A DNA stretch of 64,000 nt from Ilyonectria destructans (lineage: Eukaryota > Ascomycota > Sordariomycetes > Hypocreales > Nectriaceae). This document shows, one piece after another, positions 1 through 10,885 of this stretch (position 1 is the first letter of the stretch; each line of letters starts with the position of its first letter). Made by a program: the position numbers and the translations under genes. The notes under the pieces were generated by a model. That model had not been told where the DNA came from and did no database searches. It saw nothing but the letters and a program-made list of their open reading frames with translations. The DNA is taken from NCBI GenBank assembly GCA_020740775.1, contig JAHEWK010000002.1, positions 2,542,001-2,606,000 on the forward strand, given 5' to 3'.

Positions 1-288
1 GGTGGAAACGACGGCGAGTGCGCTCAGGGCGAGCCGCAGATCTTCTGCAAGGAAATGTGGTTCAGAGGCTACCGGAAGATTGCTGTTGTTCCAATAGTGA
101 ATCTTGAGTACTCGGATGACAAGGCAGAGCAAATCAAGCACCTTAAAGGATATGCGTCGGATTTGGCGAGGAGTCCAGAGGAGGACAACAGCATCCGTTG
201 GGTCCTTGAGCCACCAGAAAAGGTCAAGTGTATGCCGACATGGGATAATCAATTCTGGCGGCCCTGGAACGAGACATTGCGTCTATGA
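1..288 (+). CDS. GT69 / CAP59-type mannosyltransferase-like protein, C-terminal end (5' partial)
   Basis: The window opens inside a gene read in frame 1 that ends in TGA at 286-288. The roughly 95 residues visible contain the C-terminal hallmarks of the fungal CAP59/CMT1 alpha-1,3-mannosyltransferase family (GT69): a Cys-rich turn and FCKEMWFRGY, the strand IAVVPIVNLEYS, then a closing KCMPTWDNQFWRPWNETL. Members of this family are type II Golgi membrane proteins that add mannose to glycoconjugates or capsule and wall polysaccharides. The N-terminal anchor and the catalytic core lie outside the window, so activity cannot be judged. No frame break is seen in the visible part. Family assignment is from motif recognition; the exact substrate is unknown. 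Confidence 0.75.
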   Translation, partial: GGNDGECAQGEPQIFCKEMWFRGYRKIAVVPIVNLEYSDDKAEQIKHLKGYASDLARSPEEDNSIRWVLEPPEKVKCMPTWDNQFWRPWNETLRL

Positions 289-329
289 TCGAATTGGATA
301 GAGAGAGTGTGCGTGCTGCCGTATAAAAT

Positions 330-575
330 AACCAAGGTGGGTGAAGCGATCTGGGCGTGTATGGTCTTGTTGATGGCGTTTCCAAGGTATGGAAGGTACT
401 TGACTTGGTCATAGATGGGAACAGTTTCGTCGCCCGGGACGGCCGTGTCGACCTCTTCCTCTAGCTTCTGACGCACGCCCGGTGTCCTGACGATGTTTTG
501 AGAAGTGCACTGGATGAGTTGGAAGTGGTGTTGCTGTACGTTTGCAGTTATTAGTAGATAAGACATCCAACTCAC
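330..575 (-). pseudogene. Cytochrome P450 relic (I-helix to K-helix fragment)
   Basis: The minus strand reads a short stretch that matches the mid-part of a P450: RTPGVRQKLEEEVDTAVPGD followed by YDQVKYLPYLGNAINKTI, the region between the I helix and the K helix where intact enzymes have an ExxR motif. After the Pro that follows, the match is lost. No oxygen-binding AGxDTT motif and no heme-binding FxxGxRxCxG segment are found nearby. The frame is open from 249 to 575 but has no plausible start and runs into the 3' end of the GT69 gene on the other strand. It is a decayed fragment, about 80 residues of a normally ~500-residue enzyme. Confidence 0.6.
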
Positions 576-1372
576 TAGTAAACCCCTTGATGTGACCTAA
601 ACACTTAGTGGGACCTAAGTCGAATACGAGCTCTTTCATACCTTGGGGAGCAAAAGAGCTATATCTTGAGCCAGAAATGTAGTCGGGACCATTCATTCGC
701 ACCCGTTCCTAGTTGTGCTCCACTAGCTAATTGTAAAGCGTGCTATTTAGAGATTATGATTCAAATTGAGGACCGTAGAGGATATATCATTATTAAAGCA
801 AAGCAACTCAATCCAATGCTCACTGCGCTGCGTGGCTCCCCCAGCTAAGCATTCGAGTCGGAAGGTGTCTCTTTCAGTAGTTTTACGATTCCCTTCGCGG
901 ACCGGCCGTTATCTCCAATCAGCTAAGGTAGAAACGTATGCCGCCAAACACCTAACGATTTTCCAAAAGCGAGAAATTTGCACATGCATCAGTAGCGCCA
1001 CCAAGTAGTCCTTTGGTAGATTAGAGTGAACCTAGGTTGAGCAAGCACTTGCGAGGGAACGATCATGTGACTTTTATACGTTACAAATAGTCTCAATTTT
1101 CTGAGCAATCTCTTTTCTCTTCTTATAAACAATATACCTACCCAGGTCGCCAATCTCAAATGCCTGGCAGACCCCCAAATGAAGCACATGCGTATGTTCA
1201 ACCGTTTGGTCACAATTATCATGCAGACAACGACTTTTCCGCTTACCCAACTTATCCTCACTGGCGCACAGATCGATCTCTGAAACCCTGGGTTTCTTCG
1301 CCGTGACGCCTTTGACTTTGCACCGACTTCACTCGCACCACAACACCAGTACAGCTTTCCCCGCTCGCCACA
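576..1372. other. Intergenic region and promoter of the kinase-like gene
   Basis: No convincing gene is seen. Short frames here lack family motifs. The last ~150 bases before 1373 hold the presumed leader of the downstream kinase-like gene, with repeated CAC/CTC tracts and a good start context (CCACAATGTC). Confidence 0.4.
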
Positions 1373-2248
1373 ATGTCAGTGATCGAAAAGATAGTCGATG
1401 TCCCGGACAGAATTCAACACACCGAAACCATTGGCATTGGTTTGTCGTCTTGGGTCCAGCGACTCAATGCTGCAGCGAAATGTTACAAGGATATCGAAGA
1501 GAGAATCAGAGAAGTTACAGTATATGATCGCCTTGGCTCTGGCCATCCAGGGATCATGCGTTGTTATGGTACCCTAGATCACAGATGTTTGGTCCTCGAA
1601 TTTGCGTGCCACGGCTCTGTGCGACAATACATCCGTGACCATCATAAAATCCCCCTGGCTCTTAAACTCCGTTGGATGGAGCAAACAACCGGTGCTATTG
1701 CATTTCTTCACTCAAATAATATATTTCATTGCGACATCTCCAGCAACAATGTATTTCTGGATGAGAACCTAGATGCCAAAGTAGGGGACTTTTCTGGCTC
1801 CTCCCTGGATGGCGGAGATGCCCTCACTTGGTACGAGACGACTCATTCTCATCCCGATTTATCAACCCCGTCAGTACAAAGCGACATTTTTGCCCTGGGT
1901 TCAACTTTCTACGAGATTTCATCTGGCAAGGTTCCATTTGAGGGAATGGATTCATTTGCTGTTGTGGAATCCTTCAGGGCTGGCCGCCTGCCAAGCTTGG
2001 AATCATTGCCTGCTTTGGGCATTGTCATCGAAAAGTGTTGGAGGCAACAGTACCACAACGCTGATGAGCTACTGCAGGATGTGAAGAGAGAAGGTATGGT
2101 TACCATGATATTCCCTACGCTGTGGCTAATGCCTACAAGCAATTGCTTTACCACACCAGCCCAAAACAAGACAGCACTTCAACTCAGGGATACCAGTCAT
2201 CTTAACCCTAGCCATCGTCCCGGTCGTGTGGTGGATGAGATCATCTAG
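1373..2248 (+). CDS. Divergent protein kinase-like protein (possible pseudokinase)
   Basis: An open frame of 291 residues starts at an ATG in good context (CACAATGTC). It has a kinase C-lobe: HCDISSNNVFLD at residues 119-130 stands where the catalytic loop HRDxxxxN belongs, GDFSGS at 138-143 where the DFG loop belongs, and SDIFALGSTFYE at 170-181 matches the helix-F motif DxxxxG. The N-lobe is short; GIGLSSWV (21-28) may be a remnant glycine loop and Lys36 or Lys39 a candidate ATP lysine. The Arg of HRD is Cys and the Gly of DFG is Ser, so phosphotransfer is uncertain. A possible in-phase 66-bp intron (2094-2159, GTATGG...CTAAT...CAG) would shorten the protein to 269 residues and remove a stretch with no kinase similarity. 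This resembles the expanded small fungal kinase-like families; target unknown. Confidence 0.65.
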   Translation: MSVIEKIVDVPDRIQHTETIGIGLSSWVQRLNAAAKCYKDIEERIREVTVYDRLGSGHPGIMRCYGTLDHRCLVLEFACHGSVRQYIRDHHKIPLALKLRWMEQTTGAIAFLHSNNIFHCDISSNNVFLDENLDAKVGDFSGSSLDGGDALTWYETTHSHPDLSTPSVQSDIFALGSTFYEISSGKVPFEGMDSFAVVESFRAGRLPSLESLPALGIVIEKCWRQQYHNADELLQDVKREGMVTMIFPTLWLMPTSNCFTTPAQNKTALQLRDTSHLNPSHRPGRVVDEII

Positions 2249-3908
2249 ACCTTTGACTACGGATTAGCGCCCGATATAGAATATAATCAGGAGGGCATAC
2301 TTGGAGGGCCGCTTATCATGGACAACTAAAACATTGGCCAGCCTTTATCGAGGAGCCCAATATCCGCTTCTGGCCAGCACCTACTGGCTGCGGATTTGCA
2401 CACTGTGATCCTGTCGTTCTCGCTGTTTCGCAATGCATTATGTCGCGTTGTGGAAAGATGTGTTTTCCATCAGTCTTTACGCAACCCAGGAAGGAAAAGT
2501 TGTAGTCAATGTACGTACACATTGTGACGAAAGGTCAAAGGTAGATTGAATCAAAAGGGAAATGTTTCATAGGGAGAACCACGTTAAATAGCTTGCTGGC
2601 TAGAGCGGGGTAAACATGGAACATGCAGCAAGAAGGCAACCGTTGGCGTTCTGCCTTTTGCACACCCAACAGAGCTGGTCCGCATACTATTCTGGGCATC
2701 AACGACTGCCCCCAATGAGTCAAGCAGTCGGCAACGGCTTTCTATCTTGGCTGCAAAGTCACCAAATCATGCCAGCCAACAAGGCAGAAGCCCAAGAAGC
2801 TTGACAGCCTCTGAGCCGGACGACTGAAGATTTCGACTCGGTACCATCCCGAAACGGTGCGCAAAAGCAAGGAAAGGCGCGCCTCTCCCTACAAACCCCA
2901 ACGCTGAAAGCGCTCACCAATTCAGACACGCACTCGGTGGAAGCAGCCCGACAGCAACGCAAAGCGTCAGGACGATAACGGTGACGACGACGAAGAGACT
3001 CCTCCTTCCCCTACTCCGACACGATCGATCCATACCGACCAAAAGACTTCACTACGTCAACGAGGGCGGGTTCGGCCAGAAGAAGCGCAAGATGGCAAGG
3101 GAGGTTGGCACCATAGCCAACGAAGCGGCATAATATACAAGATCGTCCGTTCTGTACGTTCTGTACTCCGAAATACCTACGAGGGGATTGAAGCGTTATC
3201 TGATCAAGGGCAGAAGCAAGATAGCGGGTGCTCCTTCTACGCCGCAGTTCTTGGATATCTATACATATTTCTATTTTTTATTATATTATTTTAATCTTAA
3301 ATCTGTAATTCTTTTGAATCCAGAGCTGTTGTCTTGGTCAATATTCCACCCTGTGACACCTTCTAACAATAACAGCTCTGCATTGTGGATGTCTCTATTT
3401 TGCTGGCTTCAGCACTGTTGATAGCTGCAGTACTGCAAGTTTAGGTCGGCGATTTGGGAACAGAGAAGCATGAAGCGATAATCTTATCAGTTTGATCTAA
3501 AGCGACGATTCACGAGGACCATCTACTCCTAGTCATTGTTCAAGCTCCCCTTGGGCGCAGGCAGTGTAAATAGCCGCCAAGCGTTCTCGGATGCCTCTCT
3601 ATCGAGATGAAAGTCCCCGCTTACAGAACCTGAAACTTGAAAATAATCATCACCTGGACATTTTGCTCGATTTTCTCATGAGTTTACTTCCAAGATGGCC
3701 AAGGCACAATGCATGCAGCCGCTCGCCCACTACGCCACCAAGGGGGCTGTGTGTCTTGTCACACGACGAGGCGACGAGGCTACGAGGCAAACACAGCAGC
3801 TTCACGCCCGACGCCCGCTTCATCATCCATCGAAGTTCCACCTAACATCCACTGCCCTCTGCAAGAAACGGACTACAACAGACTTCACTTGCAGCCTTCC
3901 GCCGAACT
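2249..3908. other. Intergenic region without a supported gene
   Basis: About 1.66 kb without a confident gene. A stretch at roughly 2909-3293 (+) is open for about 127 codons but has no start codon and no recognisable motif; in a shifted frame near 3045-3133 a short coding-like tail (VNEGGFGQKKRKMAREV) ends in TAA. These could be the tail of a lost gene or chance. The segment at 3265-3310 is AT-rich. Confidence 0.3.
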
Positions 3909-5501
3909 ATGAACAAGAGCTCGAGCTACCTCGTTGTCGGCGGCTTCTGCACGGAGCTTGACGATATCGCCGATCCTGATGTGGCTGGATGGGGAGTGCG
4001 TGCCCATATCTCAGGCTACCTTTTCGGATCTGATAAAGCTCACATCCTATAGGTCATCACAGCTTTTACTGCCGCTATCATCCTTAATATAACCGCCATC
4101 CTAACGGGATACCTACTTGGAGGTCTGCCTCAAGATCGATACCACTCAGTCGACCGCCAGTTTCTAGCTACGCTTAGCCTCCCATCTCCGCCGACGTCCT
4201 CCACCTGCATCGCCTTGAAAGACCTTCCTCCGACCAACAGTCCAAGCAAAGGTCATCCCAACAGCGAGTCACACGATCGACCACCGTCGACATCCACGGC
4301 CGGAGAGTCTTCGGGCACAGCAAAAGGCCAGCCTGACGCCCAACCGGCGGGCCCGACGCTGCCCACCGCTGGAAAGTCTTCAAACACAACAAAAGACCGG
4401 CCTGATGGCCAACCCGTGGACCTGACGCCGCCCACGGATGGTATAACTAGAGAGGGATGGTCTAGAGTCCTAGTACCCTTCGTGCTGGGAATGAGTGACC
4501 AACAACTGTTTACTGGCATGGCCCTCATGGCGGCGACCATGTTCATGATAGGGGGCTTGCACGGCCTAGACGAAACCCTCTCAGTCTACTCCTTTCGGGT
4601 CGTCACCTCTCTAGCATACTTCTCCTGTATCATCCACCTCTGCTCTCTCACCGTCGTTCGGAACCACTTCGACGAGCACAGGCGGCTGGGGTACTTTCGA
4701 GCCGGCCTCATCATCCTCTTCCTCGGTCTCCTCATCCTCTGCATGATCATTTCTGAGTCCGTCACTTTTCGGTTCAACTCCAACGTCTCTGTCAAGTGTG
4801 CGCTACAGCACTTCCGCCTGGTTGATCCCCACAGGCCCAACTACGTCAACGTATCCGACGAGATCATAATCATCTTCAACCTCGCCGTGCTCATCTGCAT
4901 CATCCTTATTGGATACTGTAGACGGCTAAGAGAACTCTTCGACAAGGACTCGCGCTACATAGTCACTGACGGGACGCCCAGATTCTCTCTGGACGCCTTC
5001 CAGGCTAGCTTTCTCTCGGAAGCCGTTTGGATGCTCTTCTATTTCGCCTTCGGACTCGCCAATCTTTTCAAGTTTCTCATTGACGAGAACGCAAACAGTC
5101 TTAATATTAAGCCTAGTTTCGGTCAGCTTGTCCCCATCTTCCTGCTTGCCCAGCCTTTCTTGGCCTCTTTCGCAGCAATATCAGGTGAGTTGGCCCGGAC
5201 ATTAGCTGCCATTATCAGGCCCGTACTATCGCAGACCCTCGGCTAATTTCCACTAGACTCGAGGCCAATCAATGGTTATGCGAGCCGGGCATCAACCATC
5301 CCACTTATCTCGGAGGCCCAAGTAGAACGCAGCTGGCCCATGGTACTTGGTGTGTTTCTCTACGTCTCGGCGCTGTTGGTGTGGGCTTTGATGTTCGCCA
5401 ATATCATACCCGGAGCGTTTATTCTCTCACTCGTCGCTTGTATATTAAAGACTAGATTTCTATTTTTTAGAGTTTATATGATACTTGCCGAAGGAGAATA
5501 A
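3909..5501 (+). CDS. Fungal multi-pass membrane protein, three exons, function unknown
   Basis: Three exons join in frame: 3909-3995, 4053-5184 and 5257-5501, giving 487 residues. Intron 1 is 57 bp (GTGCGT...TATAG) and intron 2 is 72 bp (GTGAGT...CACTAG). The N-terminus has the motif DDIADPDVAGWG, placed before the first membrane segment as in many fungal membrane proteins of unknown function. After one transmembrane helix (VITAFTAAIILNITAIL) comes a hydrophilic loop of about 100 residues rich in Pro, Ser and Thr, then roughly seven more hydrophobic helices, ending in two close ones at the C-terminus. The loop holds a 23-residue imperfect duplication. I do not recognise a characterised relative and assign no transport function. 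Splice sites are inferred from consensus and phase. Confidence 0.65.
4294..4438 (+). repeat. 69-bp in-frame tandem duplication in a membrane-protein loop
   Basis: The segment starting CCACGGCCGG at 4294 recurs at 4363 (CCACCGCTGG) and begins a third time at 4432 (CCACGGATGG), an exact spacing of 69 bases each time. It encodes two diverged 23-residue blocks beginning TAGESSGTAKG and TAGKSSNTTKD. Being a multiple of three it keeps the reading frame, so the loop length could vary between strains. Confidence 0.7.
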
Positions 5502-5845
5502 AGGTCAAACGCAATGGGAAATGGGAATTAGCCAGGTAGAATAGAGAACATGATTGGAGCTATCTCTATATGAGGACTAAATAATTTTTGGGGGGGCTCT
5601 TTGTTTAGCTTTTCTCAATAGCATCAGATAGATTAATGTCATGCAGTATTTACAAGCAATAGAGAGACACAATTAGCGCCACACATAGTACCAAAAGATT
5701 CAGTAGCTTATATAGTAAGCCATTGTACATTTACCTCTACCTCGAGATTCAATTCAGCCCTTCTGTCTTCAACCTTGGTAACTGCAGGGAACGCAATCTC
5801 TAAATAAGCCGGCTTGGCTTCAAAGCGCTCACTGCAGGACTTTGT

Positions 5846-6247
5846 TACTTGCTCTGTGTGGCAAAATTCATGCACCACCTCGACCTTGAGCTTGCGAGGG
5901 AACAGTCCATGTTCCTTGGCCATCTGGTGAATCTTGTCGATGCCCAAATCGTGTCCAGAGATAGTGAAACTCGGCGGGCTATTGACAGCGACAATTGTTG
6001 TGTATCCTTCTGTGTTGTCGGCTGGGAGAGCAGAGGCCTCCTCTACGACCACCTTGAGGCCCAAAATGACGCCATTAGGCCTTTCCGGGCAGATCAGGAG
6101 CCGGCAAGCCGCAGAAAGACGTAATGCAAAGTGCTCGTTAGAAGGAAACAAGCCACGCCGTAAGGGCTGCTCCCATTTCTCCGCTGGAGTGGCCTGTTAC
6201 TATGGTCGGCTCGACGGCCCTCGACTTGAGTAGCATGGCTAGGGCAA
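5846..6247 (-). pseudogene. Polyketide synthase acyltransferase domain relic
   Basis: On the minus strand the active-site motif of a PKS acyltransferase, VTGHSSGEMGAALTA, lies at about 6203-6159, preceded by LLKSRAVEPTI. A stop follows, and the rest of the domain continues in a second frame: VAVNSPPSFTISGHD and LFPRKLKVEV, near 6000-5850, which match the strand that carries AAVNSPxSVTLSGD and ARKLKVDxAYHS in iterative fungal PKSs. No ketosynthase, dehydratase or ACP sequence is seen on either side, so about 130 residues of a ~2000-residue enzyme survive. The frameshift and the stop show it is dead. The catalytic serine codon is still present. Confidence 0.7.
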
Positions 6248-7863
6248 GTTTTACATCGGTGCATGTCAGCTAACTAATTTCAGTCTCGTTCAATAGCGCT
6301 CAGACGCCGGTTGATTGAAGCAAACTGGAGCATCCGCGAGTTCTAATTATATCCTGGGTGGGACTGAGGGAGTCTACATGTCTAACTTTTCATTCTGCAG
6401 AGCACGTTTGACCGGGTTATGCAAGATTAGAACCCGCCTCTATATCTTTTCCATCAAGGTCAATTTTATGTAGACTCGAATCTAAATGGATTGGATCCGC
6501 GCAAACCCAGACTTAAATATCGGAACCAAAACCCACCTTCGCATTTCACTTACCCTGTACTCATGAGTCGCGCACAAACCGCGTGTATCCCTTCCCTTGC
6601 AATGTCGTAATGTGTCCAATAACGACCTAGAAAATATAAATGAGGGATGCCACTATCTGCTTCTTGATATTATGGAGCCATTCCTGAATGCACTGCCCCC
6701 GAAGCTACATTATCTCATGCCAGAAATCTGAACGAGTTAGCGGATGCAATCCCCTCCCTCGTTGACAAGAGAATCCTACGACGGTAGCCCTATGGCTAAC
6801 ACGAGGAGCATATTTCATCCTATCTGCACTTAGACACACGTACCAGAACACAACAGAAGCCAGGGTTAAATTGAAGCTTAAGGCAAAGATCAGTGTGCAA
6901 TAACCTTATTGGTCAGCTACTGTCTCTTCTGGTGCTGGGTGTAGCGCTAAATATTCATCTCTATTGTTTGCAAATACTGCATGGCTTTGATCCATTGAGG
7001 ATATTAAGTAAAGCGAAAAATAAAATAAAATAAAATCCCAAACCTTAAGGCTGATGTTTAAGTCAGCCCCGTCAAAACCCCCGAATGGCGTCGCCGGTGA
7101 GTCGGCGCCAACCCTGGCTATACGAGCAAACGGGCTATCCGACCGGTAATGGCTCCCGAGCATACGAATAAACGAGCGACCCGACAAAACCGAGAACTCC
7201 ATAGCACAGCTCCACCAACCACGATCTATCTAAGCCCAAACCCGACCATTTGGATCTCTATGAGGCTGAGCATCCATGCTCAATTTGACAAAAGTACACG
7301 TCTACGCCCCACAACCGGCCGTCCGCGGACCGGGGCACGGGCTCCCGGGACGGACACGGAGCAAATGGACCAATACCACAGCTCCGGACCGGGAGCAGAT
7401 TCCTGCACTCAACCCCCGTTTCCATTCTTCAAATAGCATCCTCGTCTCGTTTTCCTCAGATCGCCCCTCCCTGCAGACGTCATCCCCTTTCAGCCCGGCG
7501 AGTACCCACAAGGTTGCATGTCCAATGCATCATAGCCTTTGAACTACACGCGTTAGACTCGTATTGTGCGTGCCATAGCCTGGTTTGACAGGGCTTCGAA
7601 CATGGGGTTGCCTGAGGTCACAGAGATCGGGGAAATCTGGCTGGCCGTATAAATGGGGACGGGTACGCGCACCCATCTTGGTTGCTGCAGCCTCACACAT
7701 CACACAACGCACACCTGTCACCTGCGACGTGCCATCTCGTCACATCGTCAACCCACGAACGCCTCTCGAAAGACCCGAGCCCCTGCATCACCTCCCTCAC
7801 GAACCACCCATAACCCACGGCCATCACATAGACAGAGCGGAAGACGACAACCCTACCGGCACA
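6248..7863. other. Intergenic region and RTA1-gene promoter
   Basis: No supported gene. It holds an AT-rich stretch near 7010-7035 (AAAATAAAATAAAATAAAAT) and, from about 7640 to 7863, a CA- and CCC-rich segment that reads like the leader of the downstream RTA1 gene. Confidence 0.4.
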
Positions 7864-9058
7864 ATGTCCACACTACCAAACGGCCTCATCAGCTTCGGCC
7901 CCAACGCCAACTGTACACTGGAGCTCTGCCCGCTCGAGGCCAGTCTGCTACGATACCGACCCAATGTCCCCTCCACCATCGTCTTCATGGCCGTCTTCGG
8001 CTTGTCAACGCTCCTGCACACATGGCAGGGCGTGCGGACGAAGACTTGGGGATTCATGTTGAGCATGATCAGCGGGTGCCTCTTGGAGATTATTGGATAT
8101 GTTGGCCGGATGATCATCCACGACAACCCGTTCGACTTTAATGGGTTTTTGATGCAAATCAGTACGTATTAGCTGCTTCGTGATACCTCTAGAGTTACGG
8201 AGGAGGGAAGAAGGAATGGCAGGAGAGATGGATGGCTAACACCTTCACAGTTTGCATCACCGTCGCCCCAGTCTTCTTCTGCTCCGCCATCTACGTCCTC
8301 CTTGCGCAAGTGTACGTTCACCTCTCCTAATTATACGATCCTACATCGCCGGAGGCTGCCCTCTACACAGAAACTTCTGCTGACGCTCAACCCACCACAG
8401 CATCAACTTCATCGACCCCTCCATCTCCCGGATCAAGCCCCAGTTCTTCTACTGGGTCTTCATCCCCGTCGACATTGTTTCCCTAATCCTGCAAGCTCTC
8501 GGTGGTGCTCTTTCTTGCGTCGGCACAGACCACCAGTCCGTTGAAGTCGGCGAGAATATTTCCCTCGCCGGCCTCATCTTTCAGGTCGTCACGCTTGTTG
8601 CCTTCACCGCCCTGTTCGCAGACTACGTCTTCAGGGCGTCACGCTCGCCGAGCCGCGGTCGTCTCACCAAGGGAGTTAACATCTTCCTCGGCCTTCTCTT
8701 CTCCTCGACCCTCATTATCCTGGTTCGATGCGCGTACCGTATCGTCGAGCTTGGCCAAGGCTACTTCAGTGCAATTTTCCGCAACGAGGGCCTGTTCATT
8801 GGTCTTGAGTCAGTGTACGTGTTGAACTCCCTTAATAGCCCCCATCTTGGTGCGTTTCTCAGGTCTTCTGTGCTAACACTCTTCAGGACCATGTGCATCG
8901 CCGTCCTTCTCTTAAACGCTGGCCACCCCGGCAAGGTCTTTAGCCGAAAGCAAACCTTGGAAGCCAAGGATAGCGAGTCTCCGTTTGAGTATCTGCCCAA
9001 CGGTACTCACGAGGATATTTCCATGGACACCATGTCCGAACCTCAGATTAAGAAATAG
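7864..9058 (+). CDS. RTA1-family lipid-translocating exporter-like protein
   Basis: Four exons (7864-8161, 8251-8311, 8401-8814, 8887-9058) join in frame to a 314-residue protein, a typical length for the RTA1 family. All three introns have GTACGT donors and CAG acceptors. The protein starts with a short luminal segment containing two Cys, then seven hydrophobic helices; family motifs include LEIIGYVGRM after helix 2, the helix starting ITVAPVFFCSAIYVLLAQV, FIPVDIVSLILQALGG and RCAYRIVELGQGY before the last helices. The tail is hydrophilic and acidic (KDSESPFEYLPNGTHED). RTA1 proteins are plasma-membrane or vacuolar proteins linked to 7-aminocholesterol resistance and sphingoid-base or lipid export. 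The exact substrate is not predictable. The ATG at 7864 (GGCACAATGTC) opens directly on the conserved N-terminus. Confidence 0.88.
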
Positions 9059-10853
9059 TGTCTCTCTTATGTTTTTGTTTTGGAAATCAGGTTCTTACAG
9101 GTTGGAGTCGGATCGCAGGTTAGAATGGAAAACCCAGTCATAGCATATCTGATTTAGTAATGATGGAGGGGTTGGTTAATGCTTTGCCATATGATCGAAT
9201 CGATGTTTTGCGGCATCATTGGAAATTGGTACGGAGTCAGGGTAATTAGACTAGGGCTCGAACTCATGGGTTTAGAAACAGTACAGTATGGCCAAATAGA
9301 TTTCAGTATTCTTATTTCGAGGATACCATGTCATGCTTTTCGTTACCATCAAAAGTTCCCCTTTAGGGTAGATGCTGAGGACTATTGAAGATATTAGACC
9401 CACCATATGAATTCCTGTCATCTACTTGCTACGTAGGTCCTTGGTAAATCTTTGCTACCATTACGACTTGTTCGGCAAAGCCCATCAAGTCATTTACTGT
9501 TGTCCATGGGATTGCTAGCTAGGATTGTTTAATAATGAGAAATTTGTTTACCGATGACCCGCTAGATCTAGCCGTTGTGGATATCCCATCGCACACCGTA
9601 TCAAAGATCACGCCACTTGTTGCTGCGAAAGGCCTAGGTAAAATGAATGGAGAGCTGCTCCCCATGCTTCTCCGCTATGGCGCTGTAACTGGAGTCGATA
9701 GCTGCAGCCACATGGCAAGGGTTATCCACAGATTAATGAATGTAGAAATCAGTCATTAACCAATATCATCCAAGGCCGCGGAAGCCTTGAGGTCAGGTAC
9801 AAGGATAGATGTGCCATCAATGCAAGTGTTCGCCTGTGTCTCCAAAGATCAGGTGATTCTGAGGACGGGATGCGCATTGTCCACGCAGATCTGGTGATGA
9901 GTCGACAATTCGCCTCACTGATCGACGTCTCCATTCCTGTCAACCGTCGATCACGGTTGTATCCGTTATGGGGATGGGGATTGTCATGGATTACCGAGTA
10001 GCTGAGTACCGCTGGAAACGTGGTCTGGACCCTGATCACGAATGAGCACATCAATAGTGGATTTTGTGAGGTGTGTGATATCGGTCTTTTGGACTCCTAA
10101 TAAGATTACCCAGAGTGCACTGGATTGCAGATATGGAGGACCACATGGCGCTGTTGCTCTGTTGGGTAAGACGTGACTGGGGAAGCGGTGGGGATATTGA
10201 GGGTCAGGTGAAGGAATGGTAACCGAGAGGACGGAACTTGCCAACCGACAATTCCATTGCCATGTGTAATCAAGAACCAGAGCAAGATGGTCCCACCCTC
10301 ACAAGATTCAATTGCTCTGTGATTCGGGAGAGCCGAGGCAAGACATCGCATGGCGATACTCAAATGTCCATTCCAATCAACACACCACAACACAACACCA
10401 GAGAATATTGGAAAGGTGTAATCTCTTGACCCCGCGTCGCGTCGCGTCTTTTGGGCAGATTGTTTATTGATAGCAACTGTCTCGTGGTCGACCCCGCGTT
10501 GGAAGTGAGATTAACCGGGGCGGGTGGCTTTCTGTAGGGGAAAGTCAATAGTGAACAGACTGGGACTTGGCCCGAAAGATGCATAGTCGTGACGTCGTTC
10601 AGCAATCACCACCGAGATGGTGAGGTGATGGAAGTCATGTGTTGGGACGGAGTACTGAATAATTATGGTCTAGATAGCTCCCGCAGTCCGGCTGCCTTGG
10701 TTCCAAGGCTGGAGACGGATCACGAGGCCAAGGAGGATGGTTGCTCAGGCGGAGATTGGTGCTCATGCAGGCCGATTAGTGCTTGCAGGGGAGGGGGGTG
10801 GGAGCCAGTGTGCCGGGTCGACGATCGCAACTGGCAGTGAAAGGGCTGATGCT

Positions 10854-10885
10854 GCACTGATGCACTGATGCACTGATGCACTGAT
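10854..10885. repeat. 8-bp microsatellite, four copies (GCACTGAT)
   Basis: GCACTGAT is repeated four times without error from 10854 to 10885. Confidence 0.9.
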
